Under the pieces are notes generated by a model. It ran no database searches, was not told where the DNA came from, and saw only the letters and a program-made list of their open reading frames with translations. The translations under genes and the position numbers were made by a program. A stretch of 64,000 nt of DNA from Bog-473 sp963809825. GTDB taxonomy: Bacteria; Actinomycetota; Acidimicrobiia; Acidimicrobiales; RAAP-2. Every line of letters begins with the position of its first letter. The first letter of the stretch is position 1. The stretch is taken from assembly GCA_963809825.1 (NCBI GenBank), contig CAWELJ010000002.1, positions 248,001 to 312,000 on the forward strand, written 5' to 3'. Shown here piece by piece: positions 9,966-18,070 of this stretch.

Positions 9966-10248
9966 CGCCATGTCCGTGCTGATCCGCCCGGTCGTCTCCG
10001 AGAAGAGCTACGCGCTCATGGACCAGAGCGTCTACGTCTTCATCGTGGATCCCCGCGCCACCAAGATCGAGGTGCGCCACGCCGTCGAGCAGGCCTTCGG
10101 CGTGCGGGTCACCAACGTCAACACGCTCAACCGCAAGGGGAAGGCGACACGCAACCGGCGCACCAACGTGAAGGGCAAGCGGCCCGACACCAAGCGCGCC
10201 ATCGTGACGCTTCACCCCGACGACTCCATCGACCTCTTCGATCGCTGA
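9958..10248 (+). CDS. rplW: 50S ribosomal protein L23
   Basis: Large-subunit protein beside the tunnel exit, docking site for trigger factor and SRP, 96 aa. ATG at 9958 is preceded by GAGGAGG (9942-9948) at 9-nt spacing, a strong independent ribosome binding site even though the codon is in frame with upstream L4. LIRPVVSEKSYALM and the NTLNRKGKATRNRRTNVKGKR loop are typical. rplB follows after 10 bp. Confidence 0.95.
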   Translation: MRDAMSVLIRPVVSEKSYALMDQSVYVFIVDPRATKIEVRHAVEQAFGVRVTNVNTLNRKGKATRNRRTNVKGKRPDTKRAIVTLHPDDSIDLFDR

Positions 10249-10258
10249 TCGGAACGCC

Positions 10259-11095
10259 ATGCCACTTCGCTCACGCAAGCCCACCAGCCCCGGCCGCCGG
10301 TTCCAGACCGTCTCGGACTTCTCCGAGATCACCCGGGACCGCCCCGAGAAGTCGCTGCTCGCCCCCAACCCGCAGAGCGGGGGCCGCAACAATCACGGCC
10401 GCAAGACGTCGCGCCACCGCGGCGGCGGTCACAAGCAGCAGTACCGGGTCGTCGACTTCCGGCGGAACAAGGACGGCATCCCGGCCAAGGTGGCGACCAT
10501 CGAGTACGACCCCAACCGCAACGCGCGCATCGCCCTCCTGCACTACGTGGACGGCGAGAAGCGCTACATCCTGGCCCCGGCCGGGGTGAAGGTCGGCGAC
10601 AAGCTCCAGAGCGGCCAGGGCGCGGACATCCGGCCCGGCAACGCGCTGCCGCTGCGCTACATCCCGGTGGGCTCGGTCATCCACAACGTCGAGCTGCGCC
10701 CGGGCGGCGGCGGCAAGATGGCCCGCGGCGCCGGCATGAGCGTCCAGCTCGTCGCCAAGGAGGGCGCCTTCGCCACCCTGCGCCTCCCCTCCACCGAGAT
10801 GCGGCGCGTCTCCATCGACTGCCGGGGCACGCTGGGCGTGGTCGGCAACGCCGAGGCAGAGCTGATCAAGGTGGGCAAGGCCGGCCGCAACCGCTGGAAG
10901 GGCAAGCGGCCGCAGACCCGTGGCGTGGCGATGAACCCGGTCGACCACCCGCTCGGCGGCGGCGAGGGCAAGTCCTCCGGCGGCCGCCACCCGGTCTCCC
11001 CCTGGGGCAAGCCGGAAGGCCGCACCCGTGCCCGCAACAAGAAGTCCAATTCGATGATCGTCCGCCGGCGCCGCACCCGCGGCGCGCGGCGGTAG
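10259..11095 (+). CDS. rplB: 50S ribosomal protein L2
   Basis: Conserved 23S rRNA binder needed for subunit joining and peptidyl transfer, 278 aa, full length. The GRKTSRHRGGGHKQQYR region and the C-terminal MNPVDHPLGGGEGKSSGGR segment, with the conserved His, are intact. It sits between rplW (10 bp) and rpsS (18 bp). Confidence 0.98.
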   Translation: MPLRSRKPTSPGRRFQTVSDFSEITRDRPEKSLLAPNPQSGGRNNHGRKTSRHRGGGHKQQYRVVDFRRNKDGIPAKVATIEYDPNRNARIALLHYVDGEKRYILAPAGVKVGDKLQSGQGADIRPGNALPLRYIPVGSVIHNVELRPGGGGKMARGAGMSVQLVAKEGAFATLRLPSTEMRRVSIDCRGTLGVVGNAEAELIKVGKAGRNRWKGKRPQTRGVAMNPVDHPLGGGEGKSSGGRHPVSPWGKPEGRTRARNKKSNSMIVRRRRTRGARR

Positions 11096-11113
11096 GCGAG
11101 GGTTGAGGTAGCC

Positions 11114-11392
11114 ATGCCGCGTAGCCTGAAGAAGGGTCCGTTCGTCGACGACCACCTGCTCAAGAAGGTGGACGTCCTGAACTCGAGCGGGGACAAGAAG
11201 GTCATCAAGACCTGGTCCCGCCGCTCCACGATCATCCCCGACATGGTCGGGCACACCATCGCGGTGCACGACGGGCGCCGCCACGTCCCGGTCTACGTGA
11301 CCGAGTCGATGGTCGGCCACAAGCTGGGCGAGTTCGCCCCGACGCGCACGTTCCGCTACCACGCGGGGCAGGAGCGGGGAGCGCGGCGATGA
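11114..11392 (+). CDS. rpsS: 30S ribosomal protein S19
   Basis: Small-subunit head protein that contacts A-site tRNA with S13, 92 aa, usual length. MPRSLKKGPFVDDHLLKK and RRSTIIPDMVGHTIAVHDGR are diagnostic. Its last codons overlap the rplV start (ATGA), so the two are translationally coupled. Confidence 0.98.
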   Translation: MPRSLKKGPFVDDHLLKKVDVLNSSGDKKVIKTWSRRSTIIPDMVGHTIAVHDGRRHVPVYVTESMVGHKLGEFAPTRTFRYHAGQERGARR

Positions 11393-12205
11393 CCGCCACC
11401 AAGACCAACGAGCGTCCCGGGACGCGCGCGGTCCACCGCTACTGCGGGATGTCGGCCTCGAAGGCCCGGCAGGTGCTCGATCTGATCCGGGGCGAGGACG
11501 TGCAGCGCGCCGCCGAGATCCTCAACGGCGTCGAGCGCGAGGCGGCCGAGGTCATCGGCAAGGTGCTCGCCTCGGCGGTCGCCAATGCGGCCCACAACGA
11601 CCAGCAGAACCCCGAGGAGCTCTACGTCTCGGCCTGCTTCGCCGACGAGGGCGCGACCATGAAGCGCTGGCGCCCGCGGGCCCGCGGCCGCGCCACCCGG
11701 ATCCGCAAGCGGACCTGCCACATCACGGTGATCGTGAGCCGGCTCCCGGCCGATCAGCTCGAGCTGCGCCGCCGCCGCATGGAAGCGGTCAGCGCCAACC
11801 GGTCCCGCCGGGTCGACGCCTCGCGGCGCCGGGCCGACCTCTCGGGGCGCCTGTCGCGCCGGCGCGCCGCCGCGGCCGAGAAGGCGGCAGCGGAGGAGGC
11901 GGCAGCGGAGGAGGCCGAGACCGACGAGACCGTGACCGACGAGACCGTCGACCGAGGAGACCGTCGTCGAGGACGGCCTGACCGACGAGGCCACGACCGG
12001 CGAGGCGGAGGCCGAGACGACCGAGGCCGAGGACGAGGCGCCCAAGGCGGCGAAGGCCGCGAAGGCCACCAAGGCGACGAGGGCCAAGAAGGCGACCGAG
12101 GCGAAGGCAGAGGCAGAGGCAGAAGTCGAGGACAGTGCCGGGGACGGCGCGAACGAAGACGCCGATGCCGGCGCCGGCGACGACGAGAAGAGCGAGGACG
12201 AGTAG
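11389..12205 (+). CDS. rplV: 50S ribosomal protein L22 with long acidic/KA-rich tail; apparent frameshift in tail
   Basis: Tunnel-lining protein. The core (residues ~1-125, including MKRWRPRARGRATRIRKRTCH) is intact. A tail of ~145 residues follows, far longer than the usual L22. As assembled the frame changes character near 11953, becomes Arg/Gly-rich and runs into rpsC. Removing one C of the CC at 11952-11953 restores an acidic tail with Lys-Ala repeats (KAAKAAKATKATRAKK) that ends DEKSEDE and stops with TAG at 12203-12205, directly against the rpsC ATG. I give that corrected end. The corrected product would be about 271 aa. Confidence 0.9.
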
Positions 12206-13231
12206 ATGGGCCAGAAGGTAAACCCCTACGGGTTCCGGCTCGGGATCACGACGGACTGGAAGTCCCGTTGGTTCGAGGAGCGTCACTACCGCGAATTCGT
12301 GGTCGAGGACTGGAAGATCCGCGACTACCTGATGACGCAGCTCGAGGCGGCCGCCGTCAGCCGCATCGAGGTCGAGCGCACGCGTGACCGCCTGCGCGTC
12401 GACATCCACACGGCCCGGCCGGGCATCGTCATCGGCCGCCGCGGCGCCGAGGCCGACCGGCTGAAGAAGAAGCTCGAGGAGATCACCGGCCTGCAGAACC
12501 GGATCCAGCTCAACATCCAGGAGATCAAGCAGCCCGAGCTGGACGCGGCGCTCATCGCGCAGGGGATCTGCGATCAGCTCGTGCGCCGGGTCGCCTTCCG
12601 CCGCGCCATGAAGCGCGCCATCCAGACCGTCCAGAAGGCCGGCGCCCAGGGCATCAAGGTGCAGTGTTCGGGCCGCCTCGGCGGGTCCGAGATGTCGCGC
12701 AAGGAGCAGTACCGGGAGGGCCGTGTGCCCCTGCATACCCTCCGGGCCGACATCGACTACGGCTTCCGCGAAGCGCGCACGACGTCGGGCCGCGTCGGGG
12801 TCAAGGTGTGGATCTACAAGGGCGACATCCTCCCCTACAAGGTCTCCATCGAGGACAAGATCACCCGCGAGGCCGCCATGGCCGTGGGTGAGACGTCGGG
12901 CCAGAGCGGGCCCCGCCGCCTGATCACCGCCGGAGGTGGCCGCAAGCGCGCCGAGACCTTCGCCACCGACGAGGAGCAGGAGCCCACGGCCGCCAACGGC
13001 GCGGTGGAGGAGGAGCTGGTCGACGAGCTGCTCGTCGAGGGCGCCCCGGCCGAGGCCGAGGCCGCAGAGGTGGAGGCCGACGAGGAGACGGAGGTGCCGG
13101 TGGCCGACCTGCTGCCCTCGCCGACCGAGCCCGACGAGTTGGAGCGCCAGCTGACCCAGGACGAGGAGATGGAGCGCCAGAACCGTCACCAGCACCACGA
13201 GGCGCCGCACTTCCGCAAGGAGTCGGACTGA
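12206..13231 (+). CDS. rpsC: 30S ribosomal protein S3 with long acidic C-terminal extension
   Basis: Protein at the mRNA entry channel with helicase-like activity, 341 aa against a usual 210-280. MGQKVNPYGFRLGI opens it; the KH domain has GRRGAEADRLKKKLEE, and the C-terminal domain ends near residue 235. The last ~100 residues are Glu/Asp/Ala-rich and end in a His cluster (RHQHHEAPHF). It begins directly after the corrected rplV stop and ends 1 bp before rplP. Confidence 0.97.
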   Translation: MGQKVNPYGFRLGITTDWKSRWFEERHYREFVVEDWKIRDYLMTQLEAAAVSRIEVERTRDRLRVDIHTARPGIVIGRRGAEADRLKKKLEEITGLQNRIQLNIQEIKQPELDAALIAQGICDQLVRRVAFRRAMKRAIQTVQKAGAQGIKVQCSGRLGGSEMSRKEQYREGRVPLHTLRADIDYGFREARTTSGRVGVKVWIYKGDILPYKVSIEDKITREAAMAVGETSGQSGPRRLITAGGGRKRAETFATDEEQEPTAANGAVEEELVDELLVEGAPAEAEAAEVEADEETEVPVADLLPSPTEPDELERQLTQDEEMERQNRHQHHEAPHFRKESD

Positions 13232-13232
13232 C

Positions 13233-13670
13233 ATGTTGATGCCCAAGAAGGTCAAGCACCGCAAGACGCAGCGGGGGCGCCTGACGGGCGCCGCCAGGGG
13301 CGGCACGTCGGTGGCCTTCGGCGACTTCGGAATTCAGGCGCTCGAGCCGGGATGGCTCACGGCGCGCCAGATCGAGGCCGCCCGTATCGCCATGACCCGG
13401 CACGTCAAGCGTGGCGGCAAGGTCTGGATCCGGTGCTTCCCCGACAAGCCGGTGACCCAGAAGCCCGCCGAGACGCGCATGGGATCGGGCAAGGGCAACC
13501 CCGAGTTGTGGGTCGCCGTCGTCCACCCCGGGCGCGTCCTGTTCGAGCTGGCCGGCGTCGACGAGGAGCTGGCCCGAGCCGCCATGGAGCGCGCCATTCA
13601 GAAGCTTCCCTTCAAGGCGCGCTTCGTGGTGCGCCCCGGGACCCACGGCCACGCCGAGGTGGCGATCTGA
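13233..13670 (+). CDS. rplP: 50S ribosomal protein L16
   Basis: A-site proximal large-subunit protein, 145 aa. MLMPKKVKHRKTQRGR is the standard opening, and RMGSGKGNPELWVAVV and the Arg-rich finger are intact. The stop overlaps the rpmC start (TGATG). Confidence 0.98.
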   Translation: MLMPKKVKHRKTQRGRLTGAARGGTSVAFGDFGIQALEPGWLTARQIEAARIAMTRHVKRGGKVWIRCFPDKPVTQKPAETRMGSGKGNPELWVAVVHPGRVLFELAGVDEELARAAMERAIQKLPFKARFVVRPGTHGHAEVAI

Positions 13671-14050
13671 TGCCCACCGCACACGACCTCTCCATGCTCG
13701 ACGGCGACGAACTGTCATCCCGGCTCGGGGAGTCGCGGCGCGAGCTGTTCAACCTGCGTTTCCAGCTCGCCACGGGGCAGCTCGACAACCCCGCCCGCAT
13801 CGGGCAGGTGCGCCGGGAGGTGGCCCGCATGCTGACGGTGCTGCGCGGCCGGGAGATCCTCGAGGCCGAGGGGGCCTACGTGGCCCCGACCGCGGCGGAG
13901 CACGAGGCGGCCCGGGCGAAGCTCGCCGCCGAGGACGCCGAGCGCGAGGAGAAGGCGGCCGCCAAGGCGGCCGCCGCCGAGGCCGAGGCGACACCGCTCG
14001 ACCTGCACGACCACGACCACCCGGACGACGACGAAGAGGATGAGGCCTGA
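13670..14050 (+). CDS. rpmC: 50S ribosomal protein L29 with acidic extension
   Basis: Tunnel-exit protein. The family core of ~65 residues (SRRELFNLRFQLATGQLDNP) is followed by about 60 extra residues rich in Ala, Glu and Lys that end in an Asp/His/Glu run, doubling the usual length to 126 aa. The ATG overlaps the rplP stop, and its own stop overlaps the rpsQ start. The tail resembles those of L4, L22 and S3 in composition. Confidence 0.94.
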   Translation: MPTAHDLSMLDGDELSSRLGESRRELFNLRFQLATGQLDNPARIGQVRREVARMLTVLRGREILEAEGAYVAPTAAEHEAARAKLAAEDAEREEKAAAKAAAAEAEATPLDLHDHDHPDDDEEDEA

Positions 14051-14499
14051 TGGCCGACGAGACCCCAGACAACGAAGCGGCCACCGAAACGGCCAAGGCC
14101 GCCGCGGCGGACGCCGAGCAGGCGCTCGAGGCCGTCGCGGCCGAGGCCGCCATGGAGCTGCCCGCCACCGACATCGAGGCGGCCGTGCCGGTGCCGCCCG
14201 CCGCCCCGGCGGCGGCCCCCGCCGAGGCGCCGGCCGAGGAGGGCGCGCGCCCGAACCGCCGCAAGGTGCGCGAGGGGATCGTCGTCTCCGACGCCATGAC
14301 CTCGACCGTCGTGGTGGCGGTCGTCGAGCGGGTGCGTCACCCCAAGTACGGGAAGACGGTGCAGCGCACCAAGAAGCTCTACGTGCACGACGCCGAGGAC
14401 AGCGCCAAGGTCGGGGACCGGGTCCGGGTGCAGGAGACCCGCCCGCTGTCGAAGCTGAAGCGCTGGCGCCTGACCGAAGTCGTGGAGCGGGCCCGATGA
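14050..14499 (+). CDS. rpsQ: 30S ribosomal protein S17 with Ala/Glu/Pro N-terminal extension
   Basis: Primary 16S rRNA binder, 149 aa. The usual S17 (~80 aa) begins near RRKVREGIVVSDAMTSTVVV at residue ~70 and includes HPKYGKTVQRTKKLYVHD. The preceding ~68 residues are acidic and Ala/Pro-rich with no recognised domain. The ATG at 14050 overlaps the rpmC stop; no better start with a Shine-Dalgarno lies nearer the core, so the extension is probably translated. Confidence 0.94.
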   Translation: MADETPDNEAATETAKAAAADAEQALEAVAAEAAMELPATDIEAAVPVPPAAPAAAPAEAPAEEGARPNRRKVREGIVVSDAMTSTVVVAVVERVRHPKYGKTVQRTKKLYVHDAEDSAKVGDRVRVQETRPLSKLKRWRLTEVVERAR

Positions 14500-14864
14500 T
14501 CCAGCAGGAATCCCGGCTGCGGGTGGCCGACAACTCCGGCGCGCGCGAGGTGCTGTGCATCCGCGTGCTCGGTGGCTCGCGGCGCCGCTACGCCAGCATC
14601 GGCGACGTGTTCGTGGCCACGGTCAAGGACGCCATCCCCGGTGCCGCCGTCAAGAAGGGCGACGTCGTCAAGTGCGTCGTCGTGCGCACGAAGAAGGAGA
14701 AGCGGCGCCCGGACGGGAGCTATATCCGCTTCGACGAGAACGCGGCCGTCCTCATCAACGACCAGCAGCAGCCGCGCGGCACGCGCATCTTCGGCCCGGT
14801 GGGCCGCGAGCTGCGCGACAAGCGCTTCATGCGCATCGTGTCGCTGGCCCCGGAGGTGCTCTGA
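14496..14864 (+). CDS. rplN: 50S ribosomal protein L14
   Basis: Intersubunit-bridge protein and docking site for RsfS, 122 aa, usual length. MIQQESRLRVADNSGAREV opens it, and KKGDVVKCVVVRTKKE is present. Overlaps rpsQ by 4 nt (ATGA) and rplX by 1 nt; first gene of the spc-type set. Confidence 0.98.
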   Translation: MIQQESRLRVADNSGAREVLCIRVLGGSRRRYASIGDVFVATVKDAIPGAAVKKGDVVKCVVVRTKKEKRRPDGSYIRFDENAAVLINDQQQPRGTRIFGPVGRELRDKRFMRIVSLAPEVL

Positions 14865-15172
14865 TGCGAATCCACAAGGGAGATCAAGTGGTCGTCCTGT
14901 CCGGCAAGGACAAGGGCAAGAAGGCCGAGGTCGTGCGCGCCATCCCCTCACGCGAGCGCGTCATCCTCGAGGGCGTCAACGTGGCCAAGCGCCACGCCAA
15001 GCCGACCCGCGCCACCCAGCAGGGCGGTGTGATCGACAAGTTCATGCCGGTCCACGTCTCGACGGTCGCCCTGGTGTGCAAGGGCTGCGACAAGCCCACC
15101 CGCGCCGGCATCCGGATCGAACCGGACGGCGAGAAGGTGCGCATCTGCAAGAAGTGCGGGGCCGTGCTGTGA
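14864..15172 (+). CDS. rplX: 50S ribosomal protein L24 (zinc-ribbon form)
   Basis: Assembly initiator of the large subunit, 102 aa. The KOW motif HKGDQVVVLSGKDKGKKAEV is at the N terminus. Cys72/Cys75 and Cys95/Cys98 form a zinc-ribbon-like pair of CxxC motifs. Overlaps rplN by 1 nt and rplE by 4 nt. Confidence 0.97.
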   Translation: MRIHKGDQVVVLSGKDKGKKAEVVRAIPSRERVILEGVNVAKRHAKPTRATQQGGVIDKFMPVHVSTVALVCKGCDKPTRAGIRIEPDGEKVRICKKCGAVL

Positions 15173-15744
15173 GCACCACGACCACCGCACCGGCACGCCC
15201 GCGGCTCAAGGACCGCTACCTCACCGAGGTGCGCGACCGGCTCAAGGACGAGCTCAGCCTGGGCAACGTGATGGAGGTGCCCCGGCTGGAGAAGATCGTC
15301 ATCAACATGGGGGTCGGCCGTGCCACCCAGCAGGCCTCCCTCATTGAGGGCGCCCAGCGCGACCTCGAGGTCATCACCGGGCAGAAGCCGATCGTGACGC
15401 GGGCCAAGAAGTCGATCGCCAATTTCAAGCTGCGCGAGGGGCAGGCGATCGGGGTCAAGGCCACCCTGCGGGGCGACCGGGCCTGGGAATTCTTCGACCG
15501 CCTGCTCAGCCTGGCCATCCCGCGCATCCGTGACTTCCGGGGCCTCTCGCCCCGAGCCTTCGACGGCCACGGCAACTACACGTTCGGCGTCACCGAGCAG
15601 CTGATTTTCCCCGAGATCGACTACGACAAGATCGACACGACCCGCGGCATGGACATCACCATCGTCACGACCGCACGCACCAACGAGGAAGGACGGGCGT
15701 TCCTGGCAGCGTTCGGCTTTCCGTTCCGACAGGAGACCCGGTAG
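15169..15744 (+). CDS. rplE: 50S ribosomal protein L5
   Basis: 5S rRNA-binding protein of the central protuberance, 191 aa. The GTG start at 15169 overlaps the rplX stop (GTGA). EKIVINMGVGRA, the TGQKPIVTRAKKSIANFKLR segment and FPEIDYDKID near the end are typical. rpsN follows after 4 bp. Confidence 0.98.
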   Translation: MSTTTTAPARPRLKDRYLTEVRDRLKDELSLGNVMEVPRLEKIVINMGVGRATQQASLIEGAQRDLEVITGQKPIVTRAKKSIANFKLREGQAIGVKATLRGDRAWEFFDRLLSLAIPRIRDFRGLSPRAFDGHGNYTFGVTEQLIFPEIDYDKIDTTRGMDITIVTTARTNEEGRAFLAAFGFPFRQETR

Positions 15745-15748
15745 CACC

Positions 15749-15934
15749 ATGGCGAAAAAGGCTTTGATCGAGAAGCAGCGACGCACACCCAAGTTCAAGG
15801 TCCGGGGGTACACCCGGTGCCAGCGCTGTGGGAGGCCGAAGGCCGTCTACCGCAAGTTCGGGCTGTGCCGTATCTGCTTGCGCGTCATGGTGCATGCGGG
15901 CGAGGTGCCCGGCGTCACGAAGGCAAGTTGGTAG
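15749..15934 (+). CDS. rpsN: 30S ribosomal protein S14 type Z
   Basis: Short zinc-binding form, 61 aa, with Cys24, Cys27, Cys40 and Cys43 in the standard CxxC-x12-CxxC arrangement. No zinc-free paralogue is in the window. It precedes rpsH by 6 bp, the usual spc order. Confidence 0.97.
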   Translation: MAKKALIEKQRRTPKFKVRGYTRCQRCGRPKAVYRKFGLCRICLRVMVHAGEVPGVTKASW

Positions 15935-15940
15935 GCCGCC

Positions 15941-16345
15941 ATGACGATGACTGACCCCATCGCGGACATGCTGACGCGGATCCGCAACGCCAACTCCGCC
16001 ATGTTCGACACCGTGCGCATGCCCGGCTCGAAGCTGAAGGAGTCACTCGCCTCGGTGCTCGAGCGCGAGGGCTTCATCGCGGGCTACAAGGTCGAGCCCA
16101 ACGTCGGCAAGCCCGGGACCACCCTCGAGATCACCCTGAAGTACTCGGGGGACCGCACGCGCACGATCGCCGGGATCAAGCGCGTCTCCAAGCCCGGCCT
16201 GCGCATCTACGCCCGGGCCGACGGCATGCCGCGCGTGCTCGGCGGCATGGGCGTGGCCGTCGTGTCCACCAGCCAGGGGCTCCTGACCGACGCCGAGGCG
16301 CGCCGCAAGCACCTGGGCGGCGAGGTGTTGTGCCATGTCTGGTAG
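15941..16345 (+). CDS. rpsH: 30S ribosomal protein S8
   Basis: 16S rRNA central-domain binder and, in E. coli, repressor of the spc operon; 134 aa. MTDPIADMLTRIRNAN and ISTSQG-like VSTSQGLLTDAEAR are diagnostic. Translation could begin at 15941 or at the second ATG at 15947, which gives the commoner N terminus. Confidence 0.97.
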   Translation: MTMTDPIADMLTRIRNANSAMFDTVRMPGSKLKESLASVLEREGFIAGYKVEPNVGKPGTTLEITLKYSGDRTRTIAGIKRVSKPGLRIYARADGMPRVLGGMGVAVVSTSQGLLTDAEARRKHLGGEVLCHVW

Positions 16346-16378
16346 CGCCATGACTACCGAGACCGGAGGGGAGGCCTG

Positions 16379-16918
16379 ATGTCGCGCGTCGGCCGCTCGC
16401 CGATCCCGGTCCCGTCCAATGTCACCGTGACCCTCAGCGGGGCCACCGTCAGCGTGAAGGGGCCCCAGGGGGTCCTCCAACGCGACCTGCCCGAGGGCAT
16501 CAGCATCGCCCAGGAGGGCGATACGCTCGTGGTCAGCCGGCCCGACGACGAGCGCCGGCACCGTGCCCTGCACGGCCTGTCGCGCTCGCTGGTGGCCAAC
16601 ATGGTCTCGGGCGTCACCGACGGCTTCTCCAAGGAGCTCGAGATCGTCGGGGTCGGCTACCGCGCCACCGCCAAGGGCCCGAGCGCGCTCGAGCTGGCCC
16701 TGGGCTTCTCGCACCCGGTACTCGTCGACGCGCCGGACGGCATCACCTTCGAGGTGCCGGTGCCGACGCGGATCGTGGTCAAGGGCATCGACAAGGAGAA
16801 GGTGGGCCAGGTGGCCGCCGACATCCGCAAGCTGCGCAAGCCCGAGCCCTACAAGGGCAAGGGCGTGCGCTACGCCAACGAACGAGTGCTGCGCAAAGCA
16901 GGAAAGGCGGCGAAGTAA
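16379..16918 (+). CDS. rplF: 50S ribosomal protein L6
   Basis: Factor-binding-site protein, 179 aa, two tandem L6 folds. MSRVGRSPIPVPSNV and KGIDKEKVGQVAADIRKLRKPEPYKGKG are characteristic. GGAGGGGAGG lies just before the ATG. Overlaps rplR by 1 nt (TAATG). Confidence 0.98.
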   Translation: MSRVGRSPIPVPSNVTVTLSGATVSVKGPQGVLQRDLPEGISIAQEGDTLVVSRPDDERRHRALHGLSRSLVANMVSGVTDGFSKELEIVGVGYRATAKGPSALELALGFSHPVLVDAPDGITFEVPVPTRIVVKGIDKEKVGQVAADIRKLRKPEPYKGKGVRYANERVLRKAGKAAK

Positions 16919-17292
16919 TGGCCCGCACCAGCGACCGCACCCGTCTGCGCCTCCGGCGCCACGACCGTGTCCGCATCAAGGTGAGCGGGACCGCGGCGTG
17001 CCCGCGGCTGGCCGTCCACCGGTCGAACCGCCACATCTCGGCCCAGCTCATCGACGACACCACCGGCCGCACGCTGGCCGCCGCCTCCTCGGTGGAGCCG
17101 GATCTGCGTGCGTCCCTGGGCAAGGGCGGTGGCGGTAACGTGACGGGCGCAGAGTCGGTCGGGCGCCTGCTGGGCTCGAGAGCCAAGGCAGCAGGCATCA
17201 CCAAGGTGGTCTTCGACCGGGGGGGCTTCGTCTATCACGGGCGCGTCGCCGTCCTGGCTGACGCGGCACGTGCCGAGGGACTGGAGTTCTGA
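16918..17292 (+). CDS. rplR: 50S ribosomal protein L18
   Basis: 5S rRNA binder of the central protuberance, 124 aa. PRLAVHRSNRHISAQLIDD in the middle and the C-terminal FDRGGFVYHGRVAVLADAAR are typical. Starts on the last base of the rplF stop; rpsE follows after 2 bp. Confidence 0.98.
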   Translation: MARTSDRTRLRLRRHDRVRIKVSGTAACPRLAVHRSNRHISAQLIDDTTGRTLAAASSVEPDLRASLGKGGGGNVTGAESVGRLLGSRAKAAGITKVVFDRGGFVYHGRVAVLADAARAEGLEF

Positions 17293-17294
17293 GA

Positions 17295-17846
17295 ATGGTC
17301 GACACACAGTACGAAGAGCGCACCATCAAGGTGAACCGGGTGGCCAAGGTCGTCAAGGGCGGCCGGCGGTTCTCGTTCGCCGCGCTCATGGTGGTCGGCG
17401 ACGGCAACGGCAAGGTGGGGCTCGGGTACGGCAAGGCCAAGGAAGCGGGGCTCGCGGTCCAGAAGGGGATCGAAGAGGCGCGCAAGAACCTCTTCGAGGT
17501 GCCCCTGGCCGGCAGCACCATCGTCCACCCCGTGATCGGCGAGAGCGGCGCCGGCCGGGTCCTGCTCAAGCCGGCCGCTCCGGGCACCGGCGTCATCGCC
17601 GGCGGCGCAGCCCGCCACATCCTCGAGATGGCCGGCATCCGCGACATCCTGGCCAAGTCACTGGGCTCGTCGAACGGGATCAACGTGGCCCACGCCACAA
17701 TCGCCGGCCTCAAGCAACTGCGGCGTCCCGACGACGTGGCCGCGCTGCGCGGCAAGGCGGCCGACGAGGTGACGCCCGGTGGCGTCCTGCGGGCCTACCG
17801 TGAGCGCAAGCGCGAGACGGACCTGTACGCGGCGGAGGCGCGCTGA
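17295..17846 (+). CDS. rpsE: 30S ribosomal protein S5
   Basis: Fidelity protein at the mRNA entry, 183 aa. The double-stranded RNA-binding domain contains NRVAKVVKGGRRFSFAALMV and GKVGLGYGKAKE; GSSNGINVAHATIAGLKQL follows. The region where spectinomycin-resistance changes occur looks normal. Two bp after rplR and 2 bp before rpmD. Confidence 0.98.
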   Translation: MVDTQYEERTIKVNRVAKVVKGGRRFSFAALMVVGDGNGKVGLGYGKAKEAGLAVQKGIEEARKNLFEVPLAGSTIVHPVIGESGAGRVLLKPAAPGTGVIAGGAARHILEMAGIRDILAKSLGSSNGINVAHATIAGLKQLRRPDDVAALRGKAADEVTPGGVLRAYRERKRETDLYAAEAR

Positions 17847-17848
17847 CG

Positions 17849-18070
17849 ATGGCGCCCAGAGCCACGACCAAGAAGACCGGTGGGGATCCGGTGCTGCTCG
17901 TCACCCAGACGCGCTCGGCCATCGGCACCAAGCCGAAGCACCGCGGCACGCTGCGGGCCCTCGGCCTGCGCGGCATCGGGCAGTCCAACGAGCTGCCGGA
18001 CCGCCCCGAAATCAGGGGCATGCTGGCCCGCGTGCCGCACCTGATCCGCGTCGAGGAGGTCTCGAAGTGA
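17849..18070 (+). CDS. rpmD: 50S ribosomal protein L30
   Basis: Small large-subunit protein, 73 aa, slightly longer than usual because of an N-terminal ATTKKTGGD lead. VTQTRSAIGTKPKHRGTLRALGLRGIGQS is the family core. Overlaps the rplO GTG start (GTGA). Confidence 0.97.
   Translation: MAPRATTKKTGGDPVLLVTQTRSAIGTKPKHRGTLRALGLRGIGQSNELPDRPEIRGMLARVPHLIRVEEVSK

Noticed and set aside
12200..12387. Continuation of the L22 frame into rpsC as a real overlap
   Set aside because: Residues are Arg-rich nonsense from the S3 gene in another frame; the corrected L22 stop lies directly before rpsC.
13990..14050. Asp/His-rich end of L29 as a metal-binding domain
   Set aside because: No conserved spacing or family match; best explained as part of the shared acidic tails.
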